NCBI GenBank assembly: GCA_030220185.1
Contig: JASPKZ010007250.1
Span: forward strand, 967,001 to 1,031,000
DNA length: 64,000 bases
From: Diploptera punctata
Taxonomy: Eukaryota; Arthropoda; Insecta; Blattodea; Blaberidae
Direction of reading: 5' to 3'
The notes under the pieces are model-generated. The model saw only the letters and a program-made list of their open reading frames with translations. It was not told the origin of the DNA and ran no database searches. Shown here piece after piece: positions 52,325 to 63,673 of this stretch (the stretch's first letter is position 1; every line of letters starts with the position of its first letter). The position numbers and the translations under genes are program-made.

Positions 52325-52740
52325 GACATATATTACTTTAAGGGAGGAGAAAAGTTTACGAGTATTTGAGAATAAAGTTCTTTGGAAATTATTTGGACCA
52401 AAGAGAGATGAACATATAGGTGAATGGAGAATACTACAAAACAGTACACTACATGGTATTTATAGGAAACCAGACATAAGAGCAGTTAACTATCGCAGTC
52501 AGTGATGGGCAGGACATGTGGCACGAATGGGGAATGAAAGAGGTGCATGGTAACTTCTTGTAGGAAAATCAGAGAGAAAACGCCCAGTTGGTAGACCAAG
52601 AATGAAGTGAGAGAAAAGCATTAACCATGATTTGAGGGAAGTAGATTATACAGGGATGATTGGAAAACATAACTCAGAATTTGTATGAATAGAAAACTTA
52701 CGACCGCGTTGCCATGAATCTATGGTTTCGAGGGTAAGTG
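52325..52740 (+). mobile_element. LINE-A 3' end
   Basis: Begins ttactttaagggaggagaaa and passes the tail block (acgcccagttggtagaccaa) to ccatgaatctatggtttcga. Frameshifted. Confidence 0.85.
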
Positions 52741-53756
52741 AGTTAGAGTTACAGTTTCATTTGTTTTGTAGTCCTATTGATATTTCACAAATGTGGGGAT
52801 TTAAACAATTTTGTTATTTAAAGATTGCTACATTTTTCTCAGGCACCGAAATTCTGAAATCCCGACTTCATTATCTTCTCTGCTGTAGATGATAAAATTT
52901 TCAACAATTTTATAATGACTAACAGACTAACACGTTGATCAAACAATCCTGTGGCAATGTTTTTAATTACAAGGAAAGTCATTGACCTCCAGTGAGAGAA
53001 CGTATTATCTTTGCCAAGTTCGAAATCAGCGGATGAATGTTCAGCCGAGTAAAAAATATCTCGCCTTGTTTCGTAATTTGGAACGGCTCTCGAGGACAAT
53101 TTCAGAATAAAGTATTTCTAATTCAAAGTAGAATATTTTTAGACAAAAGCACATGTTTTTTTATTAGTTTAAAGTAATTACTAAATTCGTCAAACTCCGC
53201 CGTTTAGCTCTAGACATAGGCCTAACACTGTGGCCTCTCACTCAGTAAGTTCCAATTCGATTCCCGGTCTGGCTTCAATTCCTGGCAAATAAAATAGACT
53301 TCGATATAATGTAATACATTCTTTCAAAATAAGGTAACGTCCGTCACGCAGGAATTGCATAAACTAGGCGAATTTCTCAGCGAATGGAATTTATGATCCG
53401 ATATTCCTGGTTTACGAAATACATCTGTCTTTTGTTAATTCAATAGTATTTATCCAGTCAGATTGCGGAAAATCATGGCGGTCGCTGGATTGGTTTTTTA
53501 ATTAGGCCTACGGCTTTCAGATAAACCCCCACTCCTAATAGTCGGATTGCGTTAATTTATATATATATTTCAATTGCATATACCGAGTTTCATTGCGAAA
53601 AATCGAAAAGTTCTGTCGCTAGAGATATTTTCAAATTTCACTTCAGGTGAAGCCCTACCACTAATGGTCGGATTTTGCTGGTTAACAAACTCAGTTTTTA
53701 TTTCTATGTTTTGTTTAAATCTGTCACTTGTAATCTTTTTTTATATTGTAAGCTCA
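52741..53756. other. Unassigned sequence
   Basis: The minus-strand frame 53099-52839 (86 codons) has no recognisable domain. 53221-53285 (ccaattcgattcccggtctg) faintly resembles a SINE-A head. Otherwise this may be unique sequence. Confidence 0.35.
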
Positions 53757-54142
53757 CGTTTCCCTTAACAGAGATTTAGGCGCTCTCCCCCTACAGGGAA
53801 GAATTTGAAACATACTAATTTAGTTACACTTGTTTTCGTATTGATGTCATTTGAGTGGTCCGTGGTCAGCGTTCCGCCTCATACTGACATCTAGGAAACT
53901 AAGGTAGTACTAGGACGGAAAAATTCGGCAAATTTTGCTTAGAGTCCTTTAATTCAGGTTTATGGATATTTTACGAGCCTGAAAAATATTCAGATCGGGA
54001 CCCACGGCTTAAAGTCCCTCCCGGAGGACTTGTCCTTGAATTTTTCCATCCTAAAAAATACATCGACCCCAGCCGGACTTGAACCCGCGACCCTTGGGAC
54101 CAGAGGCAAGGAGCATAACCACTAGTCCACCGCGACCGATGT
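53757..54142 (-). mobile_element. SINE-D, full length
   Basis: tcacgtttcccttaacagag to accactagtccaccgcgac, minus orientation. Confidence 0.9.
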
Positions 54143-54904
54143 CACTTGTAATAAAGGACAAATTAATATTTTAAGGGAAGGCATCTATGAAAATATACCA
54201 AATTTTACATTTTAATTGTTTTTCAAAGTTCAATGGATAATTTATCATATCTCACTTTAATTCTTTTTCTTTTAGAATTTTTTTTAACAGGTCTCATGTG
54301 CCTATTTATAGGTACGTCCTCTGGTAGGGCGCGGTCGTCGCCTCTATCTTCATGGATTTTAGATTTTTCAAATTCCTCAGTTAAAATGTAACGTTTTGTG
54401 ATTTCTAGTATATTTCATAAAATTATAAATTAACATTTTAACCTTCTAAAAATAATAAAAACAAGAAATGTAGAATTTTAAGAATTCCTGCCAATTTTCA
54501 CTGATGCATTGCCTTAAGAGAACGTTTTTCGCCATAATCAGCATTTTAGCCAAGGATCTCTGTATCTCCGTTCATTTGCCTTATCCATTAAGCTATCTAG
54601 ATTCCTTATTTAAACAGAAATATTTCTCTTACTTATACAATCCTGTATTGTTTAAGTCGAGAACATTCGTCATTACACACATTCTAGCAGCTTCTTATTC
54701 AAGAAATTTTTTAGTTGGTTTTTAACACCAATTTTATAGCAAATATTAGCTTCATGTTTAATGTTTTTTATTATCCCTTTAACATTACTTTGTAGCTAGT
54801 TAAGCACATATTTTTAATATTTTAATTCATCTCTAATAAAATCATGATACAATTCCGTTGTATTAGTCATAAAATAAAAACTATAAAATTATAAAATCTT
54901 AAAT
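54143..54904. other. Unassigned AT-rich sequence
   Basis: The frame 54504-54725 shows no known motif. No repeat relationship within the window. Confidence 0.35.
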
Positions 54905-55012
54905 TACCAGCCATCAGGAAATAGATCATTGGGCAGACCTTTCAAACATTGGATTGAGACCGTAACAGACCGCTAGGTCTATCACATGAAAGAAAGAAAG
55001 AAAGAAGAAGAA
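54905..55012 (+). mobile_element. LINE-F type 3' end with GAAA/GAA tail
   Basis: Encodes NRSLGRPFKHWIETVTDR, stop, VYHMKERK, then an (AGAA)n(AGA)n tail. Confidence 0.7.
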
Positions 55013-55147
55013 GATTTATAAAATTGTTACCAAGTACGAGTAGGTCTGTCTCATAAACTTTGTAAATTATTGATTTTCTCTAGGCCTTTTGGGAAGAGTC
55101 CCATAGTCAGCAGAAGGTGCAGAAGATAGGTGTTTTTCTGCTGACCC

Positions 55148-55441
55148 TGAATGCACACATTCACATGTGTTAATTAGAGAAGTAGACGATCACCACACAG
55201 TGTAGGGGTGACATATGGTCAGCATGTCGGGTCTCCCAGCCGTTATATCAGGTTTTCTCAACTTGGAACCGCTACTTAATGTAGCTATCCAAATGCTTAA
55301 AAATGCTTTGTGGGCACCGATCCAATACTGACTGAAATTTCATGAGAAAATTTCTTCCCCCCATGGGGACTCGAACCAGCCAAAATCCCGTAACTCTGCG
55401 CCAAGGCATCTGGCCTTAACCACCCGGCTACGGCGAGGGAC
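55148..55441 (-). mobile_element. SINE-B, 3'-truncated
   Basis: Head tagccgggtggttaaggcc and box-B-like ggttcgagtccccatgggg, body to cacatgtgaatgtgtgcat. The 3' end is missing. Confidence 0.88.
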
Positions 55442-55554
55442 TACATTTTGCATAGATCTAAAGAAAATAGCCATCTTTAAAAAAAATAGCTTGCCATTTA
55501 AAATATTAATGATGTCATAATCTGTAGAATATTGGCTGGCATTTTGTTAATATC

Positions 55555-55690
55555 CTGCGCTGAGGTCTCGAAGTAGCATCGCCACCTTGTATGCTTTGGG
55601 TCTGGGTCCGATTCCCGGTCGGGATAAATTTCCTGGATGGAGTTCCTTCCCCCCCCCCGTTCTTTCCTCAATTGTAAGACAAGTCAAAAT
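55555..55690 (+). mobile_element. SINE-A-like head
   Basis: gctgaggtctcgaagtagca, ggtccgattcccggtcgg and a tttcctcaattgtaagacaa block follow the SINE-A order with strong divergence. Confidence 0.55.
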
Positions 55691-55737
55691 TAAATTATAA
55701 CATGGAAAAGGAAAAAAAAAGCTATATATAGACTTAA

Positions 55738-55905
55738 TACAGGATGCAGCATAAGTCAGTTAACCGAAAATGCAAATAGGCTATGATATTTTCTGTAGCT
55801 TACAACATCTATTAAAAAAACAAGTACCAAAATTGCTCAAAGTGACCTCCATTGTTGTTTAAGCATTTATGTCGTTTTAACACTGATTTGCAGATCTTAT
55901 CATAG
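55738..55905 (-). pseudogene. Tc1/mariner-type transposase C-terminus
   Basis: Minus strand encodes KCLNNNGGHFEQFWYLFF and stop, the usual end of this transposase class. A 3' UTR follows, ending near tacaggatgcagcataag, a plausible terminal inverted repeat preceded by TA. Upstream coding sequence is not recognisable. Confidence 0.65.
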
Positions 55906-56212
55906 AATTTCCATTGTTACTAAAGTATATTCATGTTCAATCCCGTAAATGTTGCAAGTCCTTCAAAATTCCCCACATTAAAAAATTATATGACCATCGC
56001 AATCATCATCATTCATATTCATCTTAGATTAAGCTTAGGATTAGGGACTCTCCTAGCTCACCACAATCATCATCACCCATCGGGGCAACGTAACCCCGCC
56101 TTCCAGGCGCCCCAACCTCAGAAGTGGGTTACAAGTACGCCATGCCAGGACAGAACACCAGGAATGTCGAAAGACAACCAGGGGCATTTGCAAAAAAAAT
56201 ATATATATGGGG
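55906..56212. other. Unassigned sequence
   Basis: GC-richer patch at 56080-56170. No domain in the 121-codon frame, whose C-terminal part is SINE-C read as protein. Confidence 0.35.
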
Positions 56213-56501
56213 GGGCACGCCGTAGCATAGTGGTTAAGGCACTGAGCTACAAGCCGGAGGGTCGAGGGTTCAAGTCCCGTTGGGGTCAGGATTTTTAAAC
56301 TGACCCAAACCCTCTGCCGGCACTATGGCCCTTTGTCGACTCAGCCTCTAACGGAAATGAGTACCAGACGCTTGTTCTGGGGGTAAAGGCGGCCGTCACG
56401 CAGGGCTGACAACCCGGCTGACATAAAGTGCCGATTGTCTAGAAAATGTGGGAGCCTTAACCTCCTGCTACCCCAAGGGCCTCCGGGCCTGTAGTGGGAT
56501 C

Positions 56502-56507
<6 letters not shown>
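56213..56507 (+). mobile_element. SINE-C, full length
   Basis: ggggcacgccgtagcatagt to gtagtgggatcacttta, running into a TA repeat (56503-56556). Confidence 0.92.
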
Positions 56508-56556
<49 letters not shown>

Positions 56557-56562
<6 letters not shown>

Positions 56563-56964
56563 CAAAAAAAATGGAAATAAAAAATCTAACTTTTTAAAAG
56601 TTTTGTCTTGGTACAATTTTCTCAAAAATTACTTATCCGATTATTTCCAAAATGTATTATGTTATTGCCCATAGATAATTTGACAATAATTAGGTTTGCT
56701 TGTGTTCAGACATGGATTGTGATTTATTTTTAAAAAATTCGAAGACCAATTTTTTTTTGGTTAAAAATGTTGCATACTTGTTTTTATTTCAAATACTATC
56801 AACAGCACAAAGATAAATTCACCTTATTATTATAGAGCTCTTTAAACTGCATATCCATGCCAAAAAATATTCTCCTATCTTCTATAATTTCAGAGAAAAG
56901 TGTACCAAAATATGAAAAAATACAAGTTACGGAAAAAAGCAATAAACAAAAATATAAGTGCACA
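56557..56964. other. Unassigned sequence
   Basis: AT-rich; continues on the far side of the next LINE-A at 57286. Confidence 0.35.
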
Positions 56965-56976
56965 TTAGTAGAACAC

Positions 56977-57273
56977 TAACTAACTAACGCACTGGCACTG
57001 TCGAACCCGTTGGTTCAGGGCCGCGCGGACATAAGCTCTCCATACATCCCTATTCTGAGCTAATGTTTTCCAATCATTCCCTGTATAATCTACTTCTCTC
57101 AAATCATAGTTAATGTTATACTCCCACCTCATTCTTGGTCTACCAACTGGGCGTTTTCCCTCTTGTTTTCCTACAAGAAGCTTCCATGCACATCTTTCAT
57201 TCCCATTCGTGCCACATGTCCTGCCCATCGCAGTCTAAGAGATTTAACTGTTCTTATTATATCTGGCTTCCTA
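56977..57273 (-). mobile_element. LINE-A 3' end with near-perfect target duplication
   Basis: The minus-strand frame 57228-56980 encodes GKRPVGRPRMRWEYNINYDL and REVDYTGNDWKTLAQNRDVW. ttagtagaacac (56965-56976) and ttagcagaacac (57274-57285) flank it with one mismatch. Confidence 0.9.
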
Positions 57274-57285
57274 TTAGCAGAACAC

Positions 57286-58105
57286 AGAGACGCAATTTTT
57301 AAAAAATCAATTGTTATGGGTTCAGATCTCCAAAATCGTCAAAATAATATTACAGATATATAAAATACACCTTCCTGGATTTTTTGAAGCAAAAAGAAAA
57401 AAAATCGGTTTTTTTAACCCAAACAAGTTTACTGGGTGTCCTTAACTTACTTATGTCGCAACCTGTATAATTTGTTGTCATAGTCAGTGTTTACTAGATG
57501 AGATTAGTGAAGTTCTGTATTAAAAATATGTATATTAACAAGAAAAAACCTTAAAGCTTTATACCTTCGGAATTCGCTAAAAGCGGTTACATAAAAAAAT
57601 GGTATGCCAACACCAGGCGCCTGCTATGGATTGCAGAGTAAACACGCAGATATAAACAAGCTCGTATACAAACTACCTCAAGTTAAGTTGGATGTAATTA
57701 TTTCGTAAGAGATAGCATGCAAGCCACGCAAGCGCTGATATATTTTGAACAAAATGGATTCTAAAATAGCAGATCGCTGCAGGATCAGTTACACTCGAGT
57801 TGCAGCTGTTGAATACAGCAAATGAACGCTTTTCTAACAGTAAATTATAGTGATTCTCTCTTGTTTAATATCAGTATTTTTCAATACGTTTAGCGAGATT
57901 ATCATGACCTACATTACAGTATTTACGTTTAACTTTCTATACAGGGGTTTTCATAACTCATAGTACGTACAAATAAAACAAAAAATAACTCATTTAAATA
58001 AAAGTTCATACACCTCAAATTTATTATTTTAAGAAAAGATTTAACTAAAAATTGTGAATTCCTAAATCGTTATACTAATTCGAATGCGTCTAAATGGTAC
58101 AAATA
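57286..58105. other. Unassigned sequence
   Basis: No recognised repeat. 57955-58100 is AT-rich and partly resembles 1710-1790. Confidence 0.35.
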
Positions 58106-58656
58106 AAACTGAACCACAAAAAAGAAACATTGTTTTGTCTCAGAAAGAAAAATATGTGATACTGATAGTATTTTTTCTCCTGAATTAAAATATTATATCG
58201 GTTTTTCTTCATCACGCAAGGTTTCCGAGAGACAGGAATTTTATAATTTCAAACACTTTAATATTTTCTACATTCGTAACTACACAATATTCGAACATTC
58301 GGACTCACCTAGAAAGTAAGAAATGACGATTTTCTGCTATATTTCGCCTGTGGAGCATCCCTCTTGATGGTCCAACAATAATCGGCCAGCATATTAGGAT
58401 TCCATTTGCCTTGATATCTCTTTTCCATAGCTGAAATCATTTGAATTAGCTCATTTGGTTTTATTTTATAATGGACAAATGGATGAAAAAACGTTTATTA
58501 AAAAATAATTATTTAAATCCATTCATTGAAATTGAAATAAGAAAAAACTGTGGGTGATGGAGAAATTCCGAATACATATTTGAAAACACGATAAAAAACT
58601 GCATTAAGTACAACTATTGGTACTCATGAGACAAAAATCATGTTGACCAGTGTAAT
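58106..58656 (-). mobile_element. Putative DNA transposon or MITE 'G', copy 2
   Basis: Complement of 12691-13236. The terminal acactggtcaacatg is at 58656 and the other end is ggttcagt at 58106. The shared short frame here ends SFLTF, stop, and is followed by gtgagtcc, a splice-donor-like sequence. Confidence 0.55.
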
Positions 58657-58671
58657 AGGATGCGTGTAGGC

Positions 58672-59620
58672 AAACAGTTTTCGGATACTTTTCAAATTCA
58701 CAATGTGTTAAAGCAGGAGATACACTATCTTCTCTACTATTCAATTCTATACTAGAGCATATCATAAAACCTTTAAAGGATAAAGAAGGCCTACAACTCA
58801 GTGGTATTAATAAGCTGTTAGTTTATGCTGATTATGTAGTAGTATTAGGCGATAGTGAAGAGATACTGAAGCCAACACGCACACACTAATGAGTAGCACT
58901 AAGAAATTGGGACTGGAAGTAAACTTCAATAAAACTAAATAACGTATATAAATACATTATATATTGGAAATGGACAGCTAATGACAAATGAGGGAAATTT
59001 TGAGGAAGTAGCTGAATTCAAATACCTAGGAACAATAATCACAAATAGGAATGAGATGCACAAAGGAATTAAACATAGGCTCAATTCTGGAAATGCGTTC
59101 TATTATGCATACAGGAAGTCTTGTCATCTCAACTCCTCTAAAACAAATTAACTGGACATACATAAAACTGTTATTCTCTCAGTTATATTATATGGATGCA
59201 AAACATGAACTTTTACTTTAAGGGAGGAGAAAAGATTACGAATATTTGAGAATAAAGTTCTTACGAAAATTTTGGTCTAAAGAGAGATGAACAGACAGGC
59301 GAATGGAGAAGACTACATACCAGTGAGCTACATGATCTTTATAGGAAACCAGATATAATAAGAATAGTTAAGTTTCGTAGAATGCGATGGGCACGAAAGG
59401 GGAATGAAAATGGGGCATGAAAACTTCTTGTAGGAAAACCAGGAAGAAAGCGCAGAATATGTAGACCAACAATGAGATGGAAGAATGATATTAACCGTGA
59501 TTTGAGGGAAGTAAATTGTCCAGGGGATGACTGGAAAATGTTAGCTCAGGACGGGGATATATCGAGAGTTTATGTCCGCGCGGCTTTAAACCTACGGGTT
59601 CGATAGTGCCAGTGAGTTAC
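58672..59620 (+). mobile_element. LINE-A, longest contiguous copy (~950 bp)
   Basis: Begins in the polymerase with QCVKAGDTLSSLLFN-like codons and LLVYADYVVVLGDSEE. The YADD box therefore reads YADY, a lost catalytic aspartate. It continues through ANEGNFEEVAEFKYLGTIIT, the YGCKT block and the tail region to ggttcgatagtgccagtgag. Frameshifted in several places and non-functional. Confidence 0.88.
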
Positions 59621-59857
59621 TTACAAAAAAAACTTTCTTTCTATCTTTCTTTACATTTTACGAGCCACATGCCTCCCGGGCTTTATAGTTTCACGACCTG
59701 TCGGGAGAGAGATTTTGAACTTTGCATCACACACACAATTTTTGACCACACAAAGACATGGAAGGCCTCCCTGAATGAGTGATCAGCTTTTCTGTCCGGA
59801 CCTCCTCCGAGACAGATTAATATGAAACACACCTTCACACACAAACATTCATTTATT

Positions 59858-60052
59858 GAAATAGATTATACGGGGGTGATTGGAAAACATTAGCTTAGAA
59901 GAGAGTTGTGTGGAGAGCTTAAGTTCGCGCGGCCATGAACCTACGGGTTCGATAGTGCCAGTGAGTTAGCTAGAATTATACAGGGGATGATTGGAAATAT
60001 TTCACTTAGGTTAGGAATGTATGGAGAGCTTATGTTCGCGATGCCATGAACC
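59858..60052 (+). mobile_element. Two short LINE-A 3' ends in tandem
   Basis: 59858-59970 ends gatagtgccagtgagttagc. 59978-60052 begins again at acaggggatgattggaaa and stops at ccatgaaccta. Head to tail. Confidence 0.8.
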
Positions 60053-60219
60053 TAATTATATTATTATTATTATTATTATTATTAACGATTATGATTATTA
60101 TTAGTATTATTATCGTAATATTATTATTGTTCTTCTCGTATAAACTGTTATTTGTACATGAAATTTACACTGCTACATTAAAGTTACAATACTAAACATA
60201 GCGAATATAATAATGATAA
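60053..60219 (+). mobile_element. LINE-E 3' UTR fragment with (ATT)n
   Basis: ATT array followed by tgtacatgaaatttacactg and ctacattaaag, similar to 37490-37525. Confidence 0.45.
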
Positions 60220-60221
60220 TA

Positions 60222-61208
60222 CAGTAAATCTTGATGAAAGCGGAATCGCATGGGACCATTTTTTTCCACATTGGACAAAATTCCGCATTATAAAAAAACT
60301 AAAACTTGTTAATAATATTGGATTAGAGATTACCGTATATGTGTTTTTTATGTACCTTGGATTAATTGTAGTTCCGCTGCCGTTGAAAAGTGAAGTATAG
60401 TAATTATGAGCGACATCGACGGTAACACGCGAAAAAGTATCATTTCTTCAGCGTTTTAAAATCTCGTCGTAGACGCGTAATCCTGAAAATCCAGTATGCC
60501 AGTTTCGATTTTCCGAGCACAACTACACTACTACTGCTCTCTTCACATCCTTTGATTCTCCGCAAATGTCATTCTACACTACATTGTGTCGTCTTTTAAA
60601 ACTGTCCAGCCAACCTGAAGATGACTTGAAATCGTTATTCCGTAGGGATTTAGCAACAGCTAGAGCTTGACTTTGGAGCATCAGTCCAGAAATTTGGAGA
60701 TTTATCTTTAATCACTTTCACTTTTTCTTTTAATGAGAATGAAACATACATTCCAGCCATCTTTATTCCGTAAATTCAGAACGCTACCTGTGAAAGATCG
60801 AACTCAGAACTTAACTATCGGTAATTTAAGATTTTGCAGTGCAATGGTTATTTGCAAGACATGTGTCTGTATTTCGTAACGGGTGTGCAGTGAAGCCGAA
60901 AGAAAATTTCAGGTACAGGTAGAATCTATACTTCACCCGGCGGCAGGAATCATTTTTTTTTTTTTTTTTTGCATAACGGGGATTCAATGAGGTGGAAACT
61001 AATTTATTTCTCTATCTGTCTTTCCGCTTTTTACATTTTTCTTTCATGAATTGTGTAGAAATATCCTTCCGTTTCCGCGTTGGACAGATTCCATTTTATG
61101 CAAAGTAAATACATGTAAAATGACTATTATTTCGCCGGGACCAATAAATTTGTTCACATTGGACAGATTTCCGCATTATTAACGTTTCGGATTAAACAAG
61201 TTTTACTG
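60222..61208. mobile_element. pogo/Tigger-like non-autonomous element
   Basis: Ends CAGTAAATCTTG and the complement of CAGTAAAACTTG, flanked by TA at 60220-60221 and 61209-61210. CAGT ends with TA targets are typical of the pogo branch of Tc1/mariner. Two direct near-repeats lie inside: cattggaca...ttccgcattat at 60272 and 61157. No transposase frame was found over 987 bp. Confidence 0.78.
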
Positions 61209-61375
61209 TATTATGATGGTCAGATGATGTTAGGGGACTGTTTGGGTCTTAAAGTTTCCTGGCGTATGCCTTGCAGGTGAAAAAAAAAAGCCGAAAGAAA
61301 CCATCATCCAAGTAACTTGTCCCGACAGAGGATTGAAATCGGTGCCGGTGCTAATGGGGTATCTTCGCTGCGGTG
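61209..61375 (-). mobile_element. SINE-A relative, diverged
   Basis: gatggtcagatgatgttagg, aagtttcctggcg, gtcccgacagaggattg and a head ending ctgcggtggac, minus orientation. Confidence 0.65.
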
Positions 61376-61785
61376 GACTATATTTGAATCTACTAGAATA
61401 AACTATGAAATTGTGATTATGGTGTCTACTTATCTGATAGACCGACAATTTTGCCTCTTCCTGTTCTTAATGATAGATATCTCCACAAATTAACTTATTT
61501 GACAAGAATATCGATTCAACAACGTACGATCGGTATGGTACAGCAAGAAATAAAAAAAAAAACAAAAAAGTTAGTTCTGTAGCTCAAAAAAAAGTATTAA
61601 ATGTTGTATAATGAATCTGCATTATTGTTAATAGTTATTTCTCATACAATCATATGTTATTGATTTTTCCCAAGCCCAAAGAGATTTGACAATAAATATA
61701 TGCTATTTATAACTATACAGTCAGCATAGAAATCGCCTGGATAACCTCACATTTAGTAAATATTAATCATTATAATTATTTTTGT
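61376..61785. other. Unassigned AT-rich sequence
   Basis: Nothing recognised. Confidence 0.35.
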
Positions 61786-62386
61786 CCACCGCTGTGGTCT
61801 CGAGGTAGCGTGCTGCCTTGTCACGCAGCGGGCCCGGGTTCGATCCCCGGTTTGGGCAGTTTTTCTGGGCGAGGTTTTTATCGGTTTTTTTCCTCACCTG
61901 TAAGACAAATGTCAGGAAAACTTTAAGGCCCAAACGGTCTCCGAAATCATATGGCCATCATCATCATCGTTCTCATTATCATCATCATCATCCTTCACTG
62001 GTGTGGAAAGCAACGGGAAGCTACCACACTTACAAGTTCCTAGTAAAGCTGTAAGCATAGCATGAAAATAGTGGAATGCAGGCTTTCACGGCCGGTAATC
62101 ATGGTAATAAAGGATTCCGGGCTATGTGGCCGTGGTCTATAACTGGCGTTTCTTCCAGACGATTCTCCAGACGTTTCTGCGACGCAGTCGAGCCTACGAC
62201 AGGGAAACAACAGCTGTAAGCGCTCGCCACTGAAGATGCCCTCCGCAGTTGAGGGAGAAACGTCTGGAAGAAACGCCAGTTATAGACCACGGTCACATAG
62301 CCCGGAATCTTTTATTACCATAGCATGAAAATGCTATGATTTCAGTGAAGGAACTGCCTTCAGGCAGAATTACTATGGATGGATAA
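61786..62386 (+). mobile_element. SINE-A interrupted by a foldback element
   Basis: ccaccgctgtggtctcgagg to ggcagaattactatggatgg. The SINE is continuous if 62070-62332 is removed. Confidence 0.92.
62070..62318 (+). mobile_element. Foldback retroposon-like element with 14-bp target duplication
   Basis: Starts agtggaatgcaggctttcac, then a stem: gattccgggctatgtggccg and cgtttcttccagacg on the left, complemented by cgtctggaagaaacg and ttataga..ccgga on the right. The arms are about 57 bp, with a loop containing actgaagatgccctccgcag. The target catagcatgaaaat is repeated at 62056-62069 and 62319-62332. Confidence 0.85.
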
Positions 62387-62910
62387 TTAATTTTACCTTC
62401 TGATGTATTATTCGCTAAATAGTCACTCCAAATTCAACGCGAGGTTGAGTTTTCATTAGGCAAAACCACTCGCGACTTTGTTGCTCGTGATTTTTTTATA
62501 AAAAACACAACCTCTTGTTAGATTACTTTATGATTGAGAAAAATAAATAGAAAATCCTGGTTAAAGTTAAGGTTGATTTGGTTGACTCAGGGATTTAAAG
62601 ACGCGAGTACAGCCTTAAAACAGGATCTGTGCAACTCGCTCGGTGATTTGACCTTGTTGGGCAGGAAATTATGTCCGAAAAATACGTTAAGTCAGCGCAA
62701 ATTCCAGATGGAATTCCATATTCCAGACATTTCCTCGAGGATGCAGAGTTGGCAGAACTGTTAGTCTGCAGTTGTGTTACATCAGCAACATTCCTTACCC
62801 CCGTAATACCTTGCAACTTGTAATTAAATACTGCATTCAATTTCTTTATCTCTTGCGTATTTCAAAGTCGACATATCTTTGAATTTATGCATTTACTAAT
62901 TTACTAGTGA
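62387..62910. other. Unassigned sequence
   Basis: The opposing frames 62534-62764 and 62840-62595 show no domain. No repeat seen. Confidence 0.35.
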
Positions 62911-62914
62911 GATT

Positions 62915-62949
<35 letters not shown>
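62911..62949. repeat. (TTTA)n microsatellite
   Basis: About 38 bp. A second array at 63247-63291 lies on the far side of the LINE-B fragment. Confidence 0.9.
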
Positions 62950-62954
62950 CATAC

Positions 62955-63245
62955 AGATTTTCAATGTTTACACATCTTTATGTGCCTAAAGTTTTATTTC
63001 TTTCTACACAATTCCCTATCAATTCATTATATATTCTCCATTCGTCTTGGTCTCATTCCAATTCATATTTCTTGTATCCTTGAATTTCAAGGTCTTCCTT
63101 TCTTTTTTCAGGTGGACACATTCAACTCTTTTTGTGGGTAACCTTTCTTCTTGCAATCGTCGTACGTGCCCATGACAATTTAATAGTTTATACATTATAT
63201 AATCTACTATTGAACATTTAATATTTATTTTTTTCTCGTATGACT
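62955..63245 (-). mobile_element. LINE-B 3' end
   Basis: Minus strand encodes CSIVDYIMYKLLNCHGHVRR and LQEERLPTKRVE, matching YKQLHWYGHVRMQEERLPRK at 35225. The 3' UTR gtttacacatctttatgtgc is shared. W to C in the WYGH box. Confidence 0.72.
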
Positions 63246-63246
63246 T

Positions 63247-63250
63247 TATT

Positions 63251-63289
<39 letters not shown>

Positions 63290-63291
63290 TT
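63247..63291. repeat. (TTTA)n microsatellite
   Basis: About 44 bp. Confidence 0.9.
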
Positions 63292-63343
63292 CCAATTTTC
63301 AACATTGGAAAAAATTAGAAATAATTTCCCTCATTTATCATCA

Positions 63344-63673
63344 ATCCATCCATATTAATTCTGCCCGAGGGCAGGTCATTCTCTGCAATCATAGCATTTT
63401 CATGCTATGTTTTGCAGCTTTATTAGGGAATTATAGGTGTGGTAGCTTCCCGTTGCTTTCCACACCGATGAAGGATTATAATGTTAAGGATGATGATGAT
63501 GATGGCCGGATGATTTTCGGGGACCGTTGGGCCCTAAGCTTTCTTGACATTTGTCTTAGAGGTGAGAAAAAAAAAACGAAAAACCCTCACCCAGGAGCCT
63601 GACCGACCGGGGATCGAACCCGGGCCCGCTGCGTGACAAGGCAGCACACTACCTCGAGACCACAAAGGTGGAC
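63344..63673 (-). mobile_element. SINE-A, full length
   Basis: catccatattaattctgccc to ctcgagaccacaaaggtgga, minus orientation. Confidence 0.9.
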
